Source: MESE01 sp036675035
GTDB lineage: Bacteria > Pseudomonadota > Gammaproteobacteria > Burkholderiales > Burkholderiaceae_D
Reading direction: 5' to 3'
Length of the DNA stretch: 64,000 bases
Assembly (NCBI GenBank): GCA_036675035.1
Contig: JAKFFO010000155.1
Span: forward strand, 25,469-89,468
In this document: one piece after another, positions 40,325 through 50,614 of the stretch
Layout of the letters: every line of letters starts with the position of its first letter
Numbering within the stretch: position 1 is the first letter of the stretch
Made by a program: the position numbers and the translations under genes
The notes under the pieces: generated by a model
The model's input: only the letters and a program-made list of their open reading frames with translations
Database searches by the model: none
Told to the model about the DNA's origin: nothing

Positions 40325-40330
40325 TAAAAT
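40325..40330 (+). promoter_or_regulatory. -10 box six bases before the moeB start codon
   Basis: TAAAAT ends six bases before the ATG at 40337, with no Shine-Dalgarno in between. Same geometry as dapF and lipB. No strong -35 is seen. Confidence 0.35.
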
Positions 40331-40336
40331 TCGGCA

Positions 40337-41086
40337 ATGAACGATCAACAGTTGCTCCGATATTCGCGCCACATTCTCCTGGATGAAATCGGGATCGAGG
40401 GTCAGCAACGCATATCGGCCGCGCATGCGCTGATCATCGGCGCCGGCGGCCTCGGGTCGCCGGCGGCACTCTACCTGGCGTCAGCCGGTATCGGCACCAT
40501 CACGCTGGTCGACAACGACACCGTCGACCTCACCAACCTGCAGCGCCAGATTCTGCACACAACTGAACGCGTCGGCCAGCCGAAGGCAGTGTCCGGCAAG
40601 CAGGCGCTGGAACAGATCAACCCCGAGATAAAGATAATCGCGCTGGCCGAGCGCGCCGAAGGCGAACGACTGGAAGATCTGGTACGGCAGACGGATGTGG
40701 TGCTCGATTGCAGCGACAATTTCGCGACGCGGCATGCGGTCAATCGTGCCTGTGTCGCAAACAAGGTGCCGCTGGTGTCGGGTGCCGCAATCCGGTTCGA
40801 TGGACAGATTTCAGTGTTCGATCCACGCAGTCCGGAAGCACCATGCTATGCCTGCCTGTTTTCGCCGGACCAGCACTTCGAAGAGACGCAATGTGCAACC
40901 ATGGGTGTGTTCGCACCGCTGGTCGGCATCATCGGCGCGATGCAGGCGGCCGAAGCGCTGAAACTGATTGGCAAGGCAGGACATTCATTGGCTGGACGGC
41001 TGCTGATGCTGGATGCGCGCAACATGGAGTGGACCAGCATACGGGTGCCCCGAAGCAAGGAGTGCAGCGTGTGCGGCAGTCGCTGA
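40337..41086 (+). CDS. moeB: MoeB/ThiF-type adenylyltransferase (HesA/MoeB/ThiF family)
   Basis: 249 residues. ATP motif GAGGLG (35-40), VDLTNLQRQ, and two CxxC pairs (CYAC near 172 and CSVC at 243-246) for zinc. Adenylates the C-terminus of a small sulphur-carrier protein, MoaD or ThiS; sequence alone does not say which, so the symbol is provisional. Confidence 0.88.
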   Translation: MNDQQLLRYSRHILLDEIGIEGQQRISAAHALIIGAGGLGSPAALYLASAGIGTITLVDNDTVDLTNLQRQILHTTERVGQPKAVSGKQALEQINPEIKIIALAERAEGERLEDLVRQTDVVLDCSDNFATRHAVNRACVANKVPLVSGAAIRFDGQISVFDPRSPEAPCYACLFSPDQHFEETQCATMGVFAPLVGIIGAMQAAEALKLIGKAGHSLAGRLLMLDARNMEWTSIRVPRSKECSVCGSR

Positions 41087-41310
41087 GCGACCGGCCGGCC
41101 GGAGATTCCAAAAAATTATCAATGGAAGCACTGGCTGACGAATCTCCAAAGAAACGGGCTCGTCAGCATCGGATACGTCCGCTACACATTGCTCCGACAA
41201 ATCGCTCGCCGCGTGTAAATCGCGCCGCGCATCATGGCGGTTACCCGACGACGAAGCGCAATCGGCAGTGCTACAATCGCGGCTCGCTCCCTGCCCTTTT
41301 ACCTTCCCTC

Positions 41311-42228
41311 ATGTCCATCAGAGACCTTGCAAAACTGGTATTTCTTGCGTCAATCTGGGGTGGAGCATTCATCTTTCTGCGAGTGGCGGTTCCCGAAGTC
41401 GGGCCATTGATGACGTCGATCCTGCGCGTCACGCTGGCAGCGATCGTGTTGAGCGGTTATGCGATGGCGACCGGCGTGGCGATGCATTGGCGGCGCAACC
41501 TGAAGCCGTATGCGGTCGTCGGCTTGTTTGCCGCTGCACTTCCATTCACCTGTTTCTCGTTTGCCGCGCTGTATCTGCCTGCCGCATACTCCGCAGTACT
41601 GAATGCGACTGCGCCGCTGTTCGGCGCCGTATTTTCGGTGCTGTGGCTGGCTGACCGCCTCACCGTCAGCAAGCTTGGCGGTCTGATACTTGGCATTGTC
41701 GGCGTCGCCATCCTGGTCGGCGCCGGCTCATTGCCGATGAACGCAATCACCCTGCTTGCGGTAGCGGCATGCCTGATCGCGGCTGCGTCCTACGCGGTGT
41801 CAAGCATCATCGTCAAAAAGATCGTGCGCACCAGCGAGCAGCACGCCGGGCTCGATCCGATTGCAATCGCAGCCGGCTCACTGGTTTTCGGCTCGCTGAT
41901 CATGGCACCGATCATCCCGTTTTCGCTGCCGCCGGCGATGCCTTCGATGGCGGCACTGGCCTGCATTGCAGGACTATCCATCTTGTCCTCCGGCGTCGGA
42001 CAGGCGATGTTCATTCCGCTGATCGTGCGGATCGGCCCTACGCGTGCAATGTCGGTCACGTTTCTGATTCCGCTGTTCAGCATGCTTTGGGGCTTTGTCT
42101 TTCTGAATGAAGCGGTAAATGCATCGACCCTGGTCGGCAGCGCAATCATACTGGCCTCGATGGGGGTGGTACTGGCGCCCCAGCGACCGGAGGCGGGGCC
42201 GTCGAATGTGTCGATCGACAAGCCATGA
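41311..42228 (+). CDS. EamA-family (DMT) transporter
   Basis: 305 residues, ten predicted membrane helices in two EamA repeats (WGGAFIFLRVAVPE at the start; SGVGQAMFIPLIVRIGPTRAMSVTFLIPLFSMLWG in the second). Inner-membrane exporter or carrier of unknown substrate. TACAAT at 41270-41275 may be its -10. Convergent with a second EamA gene that is not a close duplicate. Confidence 0.9.
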   Translation: MSIRDLAKLVFLASIWGGAFIFLRVAVPEVGPLMTSILRVTLAAIVLSGYAMATGVAMHWRRNLKPYAVVGLFAAALPFTCFSFAALYLPAAYSAVLNATAPLFGAVFSVLWLADRLTVSKLGGLILGIVGVAILVGAGSLPMNAITLLAVAACLIAAASYAVSSIIVKKIVRTSEQHAGLDPIAIAAGSLVFGSLIMAPIIPFSLPPAMPSMAALACIAGLSILSSGVGQAMFIPLIVRIGPTRAMSVTFLIPLFSMLWGFVFLNEAVNASTLVGSAIILASMGVVLAPQRPEAGPSNVSIDKP

Positions 42229-42265
42229 GGCCTGGCCGGTGCGCTCGTCGTAAACCTGGCCCCGA

Positions 42266-43144
42266 TCAGCTGCCGCGTTTCGAAAGATAGATTCCATACA
42301 CCAGCAGCACACCGCCAGCCATCTGGATCGGGCCGATCACCTCGGCAAACAAAATCCATGCCGCGATCGTTGCAGTCAGCGGCTGGATCAGCAGACTGAC
42401 CGACGACAGCGATGCCGGAAGATGCGCAAAAGCGTAGGCGATCACGGTTTGTCCACCGACTTGCGCAATCAGCGCCAGGCCCAGTAGCGGCAGCCATCCC
42501 GAGGCATGCGCCGGCCAGAATGAACCGGCCGAGGCCAATGCAAACGGCAGCAGCGCCAGCGCCGTAATGGTCGTGCTCCAGGCCATCAGTCGCGCGGTCG
42601 AGTATTGATTGCGAGCATCCTTGATGACCAGTTGATATGCCGCATAAAACACCGCCGTGGACAGCCCGAGTCCATCGCCAAGCAGCCGATCGCCGCCCAG
42701 CATCGCATTCGGCCCGATCAGCATCACCGCGCCGGCAAGCGCAATCATCATTCCGAAAATGAAAATACGCGTGAAACGGACGTGATGGAAAGCCCATAAC
42801 CAAAGCGCAATGAACACCGGTGCAAAGTTGGACAGCAAAGTCGCATTGGACACGGTGGTGTAATGCAGCGACAGATGCCAGATACCCATGTCGGCGGCAA
42901 AGTAAATCCCCGCAAGCAGCAACACCTTCGAGAAATCGACACGCTTTCCGGTTGCGGCGTCCTGTCCCCGCGTGCTCCATGCCCATATCCACAATATCGG
43001 TGCAGCCAGGCCCATGCGCCAGAACGCGGATGCCACCGGACTGACATCGGAGAGCCGCATCAGGATGCCGGCGAAGCCGATCGCAACGCCGCCGAACAGA
43101 AGCGCAATGAAAGCGATTAGAGGAAAATTTTTCGAGGCAGGCAT
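42266..43144 (-). CDS. EamA-family (DMT) transporter, second
   Basis: 292 residues, about ten membrane helices, with family segments AFWRMGLAAPILW and SSVSLLIQPLTATIAAWILFAE. Substrate unknown. Tail-to-tail with the other EamA gene, 37 bases apart. Confidence 0.9.
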   Translation of the reverse strand: MPASKNFPLIAFIALLFGGVAIGFAGILMRLSDVSPVASAFWRMGLAAPILWIWAWSTRGQDAATGKRVDFSKVLLLAGIYFAADMGIWHLSLHYTTVSNATLLSNFAPVFIALWLWAFHHVRFTRIFIFGMMIALAGAVMLIGPNAMLGGDRLLGDGLGLSTAVFYAAYQLVIKDARNQYSTARLMAWSTTITALALLPFALASAGSFWPAHASGWLPLLGLALIAQVGGQTVIAYAFAHLPASLSSVSLLIQPLTATIAAWILFAEVIGPIQMAGGVLLVYGIYLSKRGS

Positions 43145-43273
43145 GTCAGTTCCGGTGCCGATGCGGCTGGACTGCTTACACGATCGGGCACATTGGCGTG
43201 GCGGAGGATTTCCGGTTGAGTCAGTTCGAAGATCGGGTAAAGCTCCGTGTGCCAGGCGAACGAATCGCCCGGT

Positions 43274-43849
43274 TCAAACCAGCATCAACGCAATTTGAGC
43301 CTGCGCACCCTCGGAAGGATTCTGCTTGAATCCGCTTTTGGCGAATCGATGCCAACGACCAACCACCAGGCTCGTAAGCATGTTCGCACGCGCCGCCACC
43401 TCGGCTTCGTTGGCTTGCCCCTGGCTCGCTGCCACGCGCAATGCCTGTTTCAATGCCAGCTCGATTCTGTCTACGAACTGATTCATCCTGGCCTGCAGGC
43501 GCTCGTCTTCGTTGACCAGCGCATCGCCGATGATCACGCGTGTCATGCCCGGATTGCGTTCGGCAAAATTAAGCAGCATGCCGGTGATTGCCTGCGCCTG
43601 CGCCAGTCCGTTGTCCTGTGTTTCGGCGATCTGGTTGATCAGGCCGAACACGGTCGATTCGATGAACTCGATCAGGCCTTCGAACATCTGTGCCTTGCTG
43701 GCGAAATGCCGGTACAGCGCGGCCTCGGAAACATCCAGTCTGGCGGCCAGTGCTGCGGTGGTAATTTTCTCGCCCTTCGGCTGCTCCAGCATGGTTGCCA
43801 GCGTTTGAAGGATTTGCAGCTTTCGTTCGCCCGGTTTGGTGGTTGCCAT
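43274..43849 (-). CDS. slmA: SlmA-like nucleoid-occlusion factor (TetR family)
   Basis: 191 residues. The TetR DNA-binding domain has KITTAALAARLDVSEAALYRHFASKAQMFEGLIEFIE, which follows E. coli SlmA almost word for word, with NPGMTRVIIGDAL after it. SlmA binds specific chromosomal sites and blocks FtsZ over the nucleoid. Next to argB and a HAD phosphatase gene, a neighbourhood seen in other betaproteobacteria. Confidence 0.9.
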   Translation of the reverse strand: MATTKPGERKLQILQTLATMLEQPKGEKITTAALAARLDVSEAALYRHFASKAQMFEGLIEFIESTVFGLINQIAETQDNGLAQAQAITGMLLNFAERNPGMTRVIIGDALVNEDERLQARMNQFVDRIELALKQALRVAASQGQANEAEVAARANMLTSLVVGRWHRFAKSGFKQNPSEGAQAQIALMLV

Positions 43850-43885
43850 GATTTTTATAAGTTGGTAAGCATAATCATCCCTGAA

Positions 43886-44611
43886 TCAACGCAGCCGATG
43901 CAGAACATCAGCGAGTTGCCGTACGGATTTTACTTTGACATCGACGTAAACGGGGCGCTTTGACAGTTTTGGCGGCGCCAACAAGCCGCCATGCTGTTGT
44001 AAATCGGGGTTCGCGCTCAGGTATTGGGTGACCCATGCGGTACGCAAACCGAGCGATTTTGCCGCTTTCAGCGTTCGGACGGTGTCCTCGACCAGGATGC
44101 AGCGGCCGGCCGAGATACGTTCTTGCGCAAGCAGCTTTCGCAACATCAGCCGCGAAGGCTTGGGCCGCAACTGCCCATGCACCCGCATCGATTCGATCGG
44201 AATATGCTTGGCAAAATACCGGTGCAGGCCGAGGTGCCGCAATACGTCATGCGAATACCGGCGCGGTGCATTGGTCAGCAATATCTTGCGGCCGGGCAGG
44301 CGCTTGAGCAAGCGCGCCAGTCCACGCTCGGTGCGGATCATCGACGCCAGATCGTCAAACAAATGTGCCGCATGCAAAAAATCGTCCTGCCTTACTTCGT
44401 GATGCTTCACCATCCCCAGCAATGTCGCGCCATAGCGCTGCAAATAGGCGAGCCGTGCGGCATTGACCGCTGCAGCATCCGATTGGGCGCCCGCCTTTCC
44501 CAGCACCTGCGCGATAAACGCATTCATGTTGAGATTGATCGCCGGGAAAATCGCGTGCGACGCGTTGTGCAGCGTATTGTCGAGATCGAACAGCCAGGTC
44601 AGTTTCGGCAT
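43886..44611 (-). CDS. HAD-superfamily pyrimidine 5'-nucleotidase-like phosphatase
   Basis: 241 residues. HAD motif I FDLDNTLH (8-15), motif II LLTNAP, motif III Lys in LRPKPS and motif IV VEDTVRTLKAAK. This arrangement fits the pyrimidine 5'-nucleotidase group. Cytoplasmic. Lies between slmA and repeat copy 2. Confidence 0.88.
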   Translation of the reverse strand: MPKLTWLFDLDNTLHNASHAIFPAINLNMNAFIAQVLGKAGAQSDAAAVNAARLAYLQRYGATLLGMVKHHEVRQDDFLHAAHLFDDLASMIRTERGLARLLKRLPGRKILLTNAPRRYSHDVLRHLGLHRYFAKHIPIESMRVHGQLRPKPSRLMLRKLLAQERISAGRCILVEDTVRTLKAAKSLGLRTAWVTQYLSANPDLQQHGGLLAPPKLSKRPVYVDVKVKSVRQLADVLHRLR

Positions 44612-44794
44612 TGAAAACTAGGGTGCATTGAAGAAGGCGGCATCCGGTACGGCACTTCTTCGCCGCGCTGTGCTTGCGCAAAGCCATCACCCGACATCCA
44701 ACAGCGATTGGACATCGCTTTTCGAACAGCGAAGAAAAACCCTTTGGCCTGCACTCTCGCCGAGAGCCGCTTTTGATTTGCGCGCAGCAGGAAC
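44612..44794. other. unexplained intergenic segment beside repeat copy 2
   Basis: 183 bases with no supported gene. Contains short inverted repeats (GAAGAAG/CTTCTTC at about 44630-44661; CTCTCGCCGAGAG near 44753). It separates the HAD gene from the fold-back repeat and may be the remains of a second element. Confidence 0.5.
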
Positions 44795-44959
44795 CTAGTG
44801 GTTTGCTTCGCAATTAATCGAACATAAAAGCGCGTCTTTTCACGCCATGCATCGTTGCAAATCCTCTCGATAGATTGGCTATCGCTGCGGTTTTCGCCTT
44901 GCCTGACACGAAAAGCCATCACTTTTATTTGTTCGACCAGTTACAAAGCAGACCACTAG
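44795..44959. repeat. fold-back repeat element, copy 2 (165 bp)
   Basis: Ends CTAGTGGTTTGCTT (44795-44808) and the complement of AAGCAGACCACTAG (44946-44959) match at 13 of 14 positions. The interior folds back on itself, closing on CGATAG-ATTGG-CTATCG (44868-44884). It shares CGTTGCAAATCC, the ends and the fold with copy 1, but the stem bases differ in a paired manner. It abuts the argB stop codon exactly (44960). Confidence 0.75.
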
Positions 44960-46548
<1,589 letters not shown>

Positions 46549-46635
46549 CGTCGCCGGGCAGTAAAGTAGCGGGCGCATTCTGCAACATTAATTTTGCCTG
46601 TCGTATTTGTCGGTCATATAACGGAAACTGCATCA

Positions 46636-46848
46636 ATGGTATTTTTACCCACCTGCAAGGAGATACATCGGCTGGCATCGGAAAAACTCGACCGGCGGTT
46701 GTCGTATCGCGAACGAATGCGCTGGCGGATGCATCTTTTGTACTGCACCGGCTGCAGGAACTTTAATGGGCAATTGCAATTGATCAGGAGCGCAATGCAC
46801 CGACTGGCTGCGGCCAATGAGCCTGTCAGGGAAAGCGAACGGCCATGA
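46636..46848 (+). CDS. small soluble anti-sigma factor, zf-HC2 type
   Basis: 70 residues from ATG 46636. The HxxxCxxC motif of zinc-binding anti-sigma factors is present (HLLYCTGC), with a further Cys near the N-terminus (TCKEIHRL). No membrane segment, so it would sense an internal signal such as oxidants or metal. ATGA overlap with the next gene. An in-frame start at 46594 is less likely. Confidence 0.75.
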   Translation: MVFLPTCKEIHRLASEKLDRRLSYRERMRWRMHLLYCTGCRNFNGQLQLIRSAMHRLAAANEPVRESERP

Positions 46849-47060
46849 GCACTTGCTCGCGCTGCGGAATCGAATTTTTATGCGGCATGGCTGACAGCGG
46901 TGCGGTCGAGCCGTGCTGGTGTACCGCGTTGGCGGCACTGCCTGCGAGCGCCTTGATGCAATCGGAAGACAATTTCGATGCCGCCAGTTGCTTGTGCCCG
47001 GCATGCCTGCACTCGAAAATAGAATCACTGCGCGGCGAGGCAGTCCGAGCGGACAAATAA
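46845..47060 (+). CDS. cysteine-rich CWC-family protein
   Basis: 71 residues with eight Cys, including CSRCGIEFLCG at the start, CWC in the middle (PCWCTAL) and CLCPAC near the end. The CWC family has no known function; the cysteine pairs suggest a zinc or other metal site. Coupled by overlap to the anti-sigma gene, so it may be a third partner of the sigma system. Confidence 0.75.
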   Translation: MSTCSRCGIEFLCGMADSGAVEPCWCTALAALPASALMQSEDNFDAASCLCPACLHSKIESLRGEAVRADK

Positions 47061-47109
47061 GCGGGCTAAGCGGAAAACGACAAGCGCGCCAGATCGAGCG
47101 CTCATTCGC

Positions 47110-47811
47110 TCATTCACAACTGCGCAGTTCCTGCCGCGGGAAGTCGGATTTGATCTTGTCGAGCAATCCTTGTGCTTCGTCATCCAGATCGCGCAATTGA
47201 AAAGCGACCCGGTTCAACGGAATTTTATATTCGATCAGACGCGCACTTCGAACTCCTTGCTGATTCAAAGTCAGCAAACGTACCCGCGCCGCTTCTTCGG
47301 CCCGGAATACGCCCAGAGAAATTCCCCAGCGCTGGTCGGTGTTGTCCTGGATGATATAAAAGTCTGTCACGCCAAGCCTGCGCAATTCACCGGCCTTTTT
47401 ATCCGCACCTTCCTTGCCCTCCTGTGGCGGAATCAGAATCATGTGGCTGCTGGCTTCCTGCACCGCACGCCGCGACGATTTGCCGGAAAGCGGGCCACCT
47501 GCCAGCCGGGCCTCGAATCGGGCCGCTTCCACAGTCGTGAAATTGCCGATCTCGGTACAGGCAAGCAGATTCCGCTTGCCTTCGGCATCGCTCCCGGACG
47601 CGTCGGTTGAGGCGACAGCCGCAGGCGCCGAAGCAACAGCCGACACATTCGCGGCCGGCGGAGGGATCAGTTTGATCTTGTCTGCATTGAGCTGATTGCC
47701 GATGCGGCCCGGCTCACGACCACTCGGCAACAGCGTTTCCAGGTGCCCTTGATGGAATGCATACAGCAAACCGTTGGCGAGCAGCAGGCACAAAAAAAAG
47801 AATTTCAACAT
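47110..47811 (-). CDS. SPOR-domain membrane protein
   Basis: 233 residues from ATG 47811. A short N-terminal membrane anchor (about 3-20), an Ala/Ser/Pro-rich linker (about 50-80), then a C-terminal SPOR-like domain (about 150-200; KKAGELRRLGVTDFYII, WGISLGVFRAEEAARV). SPOR domains bind denuded septal glycan. The start overlaps the coaX stop by 7 bases. Confidence 0.82.
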   Translation of the reverse strand: MLKFFFLCLLLANGLLYAFHQGHLETLLPSGREPGRIGNQLNADKIKLIPPPAANVSAVASAPAAVASTDASGSDAEGKRNLLACTEIGNFTTVEAARFEARLAGGPLSGKSSRRAVQEASSHMILIPPQEGKEGADKKAGELRRLGVTDFYIIQDNTDQRWGISLGVFRAEEAARVRLLTLNQQGVRSARLIEYKIPLNRVAFQLRDLDDEAQGLLDKIKSDFPRQELRSCE

Positions 47812-48578
47812 GATGTTTTTTGATCCATTGCGACGGTTTGCAAGCCGACCAGCACAAGATTGTCGACCCCGGTACAGGGCACCGGCAGATATGCCGCCAC
47901 CTTCGGCGCAGCACCGCCCGAAATAATACATTGCACCGACCCATATTGCCGGCTCAGCGCCGCGATCGCTCGCTCGATCGCGCCGGCCTGCGCGGCAATG
48001 CAGCCGCTGACGATCGCGTCGTCGGTATTGTCGGCAAATGGCGAAACGGTCGCGCCAGTCTGCACTGCCTGCGGCAGTTGCGCGGTGTTTCGGGCCAGCG
48101 ATGTGATCATCAATTCCAGTCCGGGCAATATCATGCCGCCCAGGAATACACCGTCCACCGTGACTGCGTCGATCGTGGTTGCCGTACCGCAGGTCGCGAC
48201 CACCAGATGCCGGCCTGGATACAGCGCGTGCGCGCCGATCGCAGCTGCAAATCGATCGCAACCGAGCTGACCGGGATCGCGATATCCGTTGCGTACACCA
48301 CCGGCCTCGGGTGACGAGCGGAACCACTCGATCGATATGGTGCCCGCTGTCTGTGCCAGGATCTGCACCAGGTCGGCGCTCGTCGCCTGGCCGGCAACGT
48401 TCGATATCAGTACGCGGTCGATTTCCCGGCCACGCCACGCATCGGCCAGCTGTGCGATCTCCTCCCGCCTCACGGCACCGGCGTCGATCCAGCACCCCAA
48501 TTCGCCGGAGCCGCAGGACACGGTCGCGGCCAGCGCCCATTTGATGCGGGTATTGCCGGCATCGATCAGCAGCAGCAT
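47805..48578 (-). CDS. coaX: type III pantothenate kinase
   Basis: 257 residues from ATG 48578. N-terminal DAGNTRIKW (phosphate-binding), ATCGTATTIDAV, GGMILPGLELM and a C-terminal SGGAAP. First step of coenzyme A synthesis. Sits 4 bases after birA and overlaps the SPOR gene; the three probably form one transcript. Confidence 0.93.
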   Translation of the reverse strand: MLLLIDAGNTRIKWALAATVSCGSGELGCWIDAGAVRREEIAQLADAWRGREIDRVLISNVAGQATSADLVQILAQTAGTISIEWFRSSPEAGGVRNGYRDPGQLGCDRFAAAIGAHALYPGRHLVVATCGTATTIDAVTVDGVFLGGMILPGLELMITSLARNTAQLPQAVQTGATVSPFADNTDDAIVSGCIAAQAGAIERAIAALSRQYGSVQCIISGGAAPKVAAYLPVPCTGVDNLVLVGLQTVAMDQKTSC

Positions 48579-48582
48579 GGCT

Positions 48583-49377
48583 TTATCCTTCCACCGTTCG
48601 CAGCGACACGTCGCCGGAGGCAATCGCCACTTGCCCAGCCGCAGTCGCCAGCAACAGCCGGCCGCCATCGTCGACGCCGATGGCCGTGCCTTCGTGCGAT
48701 ACCCGGCCCTGATCGAGAATCACGACCTGTTGTCCTGCATGCGCATGCAAGCGATTCCAGCCGACGGCAAATTCGCCGAAGCCGGCCCGGTCGAATCGTA
48801 CCAGCGCCTCCGACAAATCGTCCAGCAGCGATGCGAGCAGTGCGTTGCGATCGATTTCCGCGCTGGACAGATCGGCAACCGGGCGACCGATCGTGCCGGC
48901 AAGGCGCTCCGACACCGATACATTGATACCGATTCCGATCACTGCCCATACACCGCCGTCCGGCGTATTCCGTACGGATGCGGTTTCTATCAGGATACCG
49001 GCCAGCTTGTTACCGTCCTTGAGCACGTCGTTCGGCCATTTCAAACGGACATCGATGCCGAATCCGGTCAGCGTGTCGGCAATCACGACGCCGACCGCGA
49101 GCGGCAGTCCGGCCAGCGACTGCAACCGGCTGTTGAACTTCCAGGCCAATGAAAATGTGAGCGCGGCGCCGGGTGCGGCGTGCCAGCTCCTGCCTGCGCG
49201 TCCGCGCCCGGCCGTCTGCATTTCGGCCGCCAGCATGGTCGGCAGCGCCAGGCTGTCCAGCCGGGCCAGCAAATCGGCATTGGTCGAGCCGGTCTCGGCA
49301 AGCACTTCAATTGCCAGCCGTTGCGAACCGGGTCGGCGCAAGGCACTGATGCGCGCTTCTGAAAGAGGAAGAGTCAT
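48583..49377 (-). CDS. birA: biotin--[acetyl-CoA-carboxylase] ligase
   Basis: 264 residues from ATG 49377. Biotinoyl-AMP loop GRGRAGRSW and KWPNDVL are present. No N-terminal helix-turn-helix is seen, so this is a monofunctional ligase without the repressor domain of E. coli BirA. A second ATG at 49386 overlaps the -10 box and is less likely. Confidence 0.93.
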   Translation of the reverse strand: MTLPLSEARISALRRPGSQRLAIEVLAETGSTNADLLARLDSLALPTMLAAEMQTAGRGRAGRSWHAAPGAALTFSLAWKFNSRLQSLAGLPLAVGVVIADTLTGFGIDVRLKWPNDVLKDGNKLAGILIETASVRNTPDGGVWAVIGIGINVSVSERLAGTIGRPVADLSSAEIDRNALLASLLDDLSEALVRFDRAGFGEFAVGWNRLHAHAGQQVVILDQGRVSHEGTAIGVDDGGRLLLATAAGQVAIASGDVSLRTVEG

Positions 49378-49384
49378 GGTGCGC

Positions 49385-49390
49385 ATTGTA
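49385..49390 (-). promoter_or_regulatory. -10 box seven bases before the birA start codon
   Basis: Minus-strand TACAAT (49390-49385) is followed by GCGCACC and the ATG. TTTCGC at 49413-49408 is a weak -35 at 17 bases. A transcript from here would have little or no leader. Confidence 0.4.
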
Positions 49391-49489
49391 GCGGGATGCT
49401 TGCTGCTGCGAAACCGTTGCACCCGGCATCGTTTTCCAAATGACATGTTCTTGCGTGACGCTTGCTACATTCTCCCTTAAACTGCCTCC

Positions 49490-50614
49490 ATGCAGACCCC
49501 CGACTTGCCCGCTCTCCGACTGGATCAAACCGACCGATTAACCGTTACTGCCACCGGCGCCTGGCAAATACAGGCATTGGCACAACCGCGCTTATTGAGC
49601 AGGATCAAGAGTTCGCTGGCAAAGGTGCCGGATCGCACCGCTCCGCAGTGGGACCTGTCGGGTGTTACTGCGCTCGACCACATCGGTGCGCAGCTTTTAT
49701 GGAATGCATGGGGTAAAAAGCGCCCGCCGCAACTGATTCTGCCGGAGCGGCATGAAGAGTTTTTCAACCGGCTCGAACAGGCAGGGCCGCTTGAGATACC
49801 GCAGAAGCCGCCACGCAACTGGTTGTCGCTGGCAGGGCCGAGCCGGGCCTTTCACCGCACTGCGGACCATCTGCTCGGCTTCATCGCGCTGATCGGACAG
49901 CTGGTCACCGACCTGGGGCGCTTTGCATTGATGCCGCAGCGCGGGCCGTGGAAAGAAATTTCTGCCAATATTTTCCATACGGGTTATCAAGCGCTGGGGA
50001 TTACCGCGCTGGTGGGATTTTTAATCGGTGTCGTGCTGTCCTATCTTTCGGCACAGCAATTGCATACTTTCGGCGCCGACATTTACCTTGTCGACATACT
50101 TGGCATGAGCATCATCCGCGAACTGGGTCCGCTGTTGGCCGCCATTCTGGTGGCCGGCCGTTCGGGTTCGTCGATCACCGCACAATTGGGCGTGATGCGT
50201 GTAAACGAAGAACTGGATGCGATGCTGGTGATGGGATTGCCGCATGGTTTTCGACTGATCATGCCGAAGGTTCTGGCGCTGGCGATTGCGATGCCGCTGC
50301 TGGTGGTATGGATCGATGCAATGGCGCTGATAGGCGGCATGGCGGCGGCGAAGGCCGAGCTTGGTTTGTCGCCGACGTATTTCATCCAGGAGTTGCCGGA
50401 CGCGGTACCGATCGCGAATTACTGGATCGGACTCGGGAAAGGGTTCGTTTTCGGAATCCTGATTGCGCTGGTGGCTTGCCATTTCGGCCTGCGCATCAAG
50501 GCCAATACCGAAAGCCTCGGCCTCGGCACCACCGCGTCGGTAGTCACCGCGATTACCATCGTGATTCTTGCCGATGCAGTGTTTGCAATCGTGTTCAGCG
50601 GTGTGGGGTTCTGA
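49490..50614 (+). CDS. Mla-type lipid-transport permease with N-terminal STAS-like part
   Basis: 374 residues, about 110 longer than E. coli MlaE. Residues 1-110 look like a STAS/MlaB-type fold (WDLSGVTALDHIGAQLLWNAW), followed by the MlaE permease (about 115-374; IRELGPLLAAILVAGRSGSSITAQLGVMRVNEELDAM). It would combine the functions of MlaB and MlaE in one chain. Inner membrane. Its stop overlaps the ATPase start. Confidence 0.9.
   Translation: MQTPDLPALRLDQTDRLTVTATGAWQIQALAQPRLLSRIKSSLAKVPDRTAPQWDLSGVTALDHIGAQLLWNAWGKKRPPQLILPERHEEFFNRLEQAGPLEIPQKPPRNWLSLAGPSRAFHRTADHLLGFIALIGQLVTDLGRFALMPQRGPWKEISANIFHTGYQALGITALVGFLIGVVLSYLSAQQLHTFGADIYLVDILGMSIIRELGPLLAAILVAGRSGSSITAQLGVMRVNEELDAMLVMGLPHGFRLIMPKVLALAIAMPLLVVWIDAMALIGGMAAAKAELGLSPTYFIQELPDAVPIANYWIGLGKGFVFGILIALVACHFGLRIKANTESLGLGTTASVVTAITIVILADAVFAIVFSGVGF

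Noticed and set aside
41790..42992. 400-codon minus-strand frame
   Set aside because: Wrong frame through two convergent EamA genes, both with clear membrane-protein character.
44599..44922. 107-codon minus-strand frame over repeat copy 2
   Set aside because: Its peptide resembles one from copy 1 only because the repeat is shared. No start site or family character; treated as repeat, not gene.
47110..48540. 476-codon minus-strand frame starting at 48540
   Set aside because: Only the part from 47811 down is real (SPOR protein). The upstream part is the wrong frame of coaX and encodes low-quality sequence.
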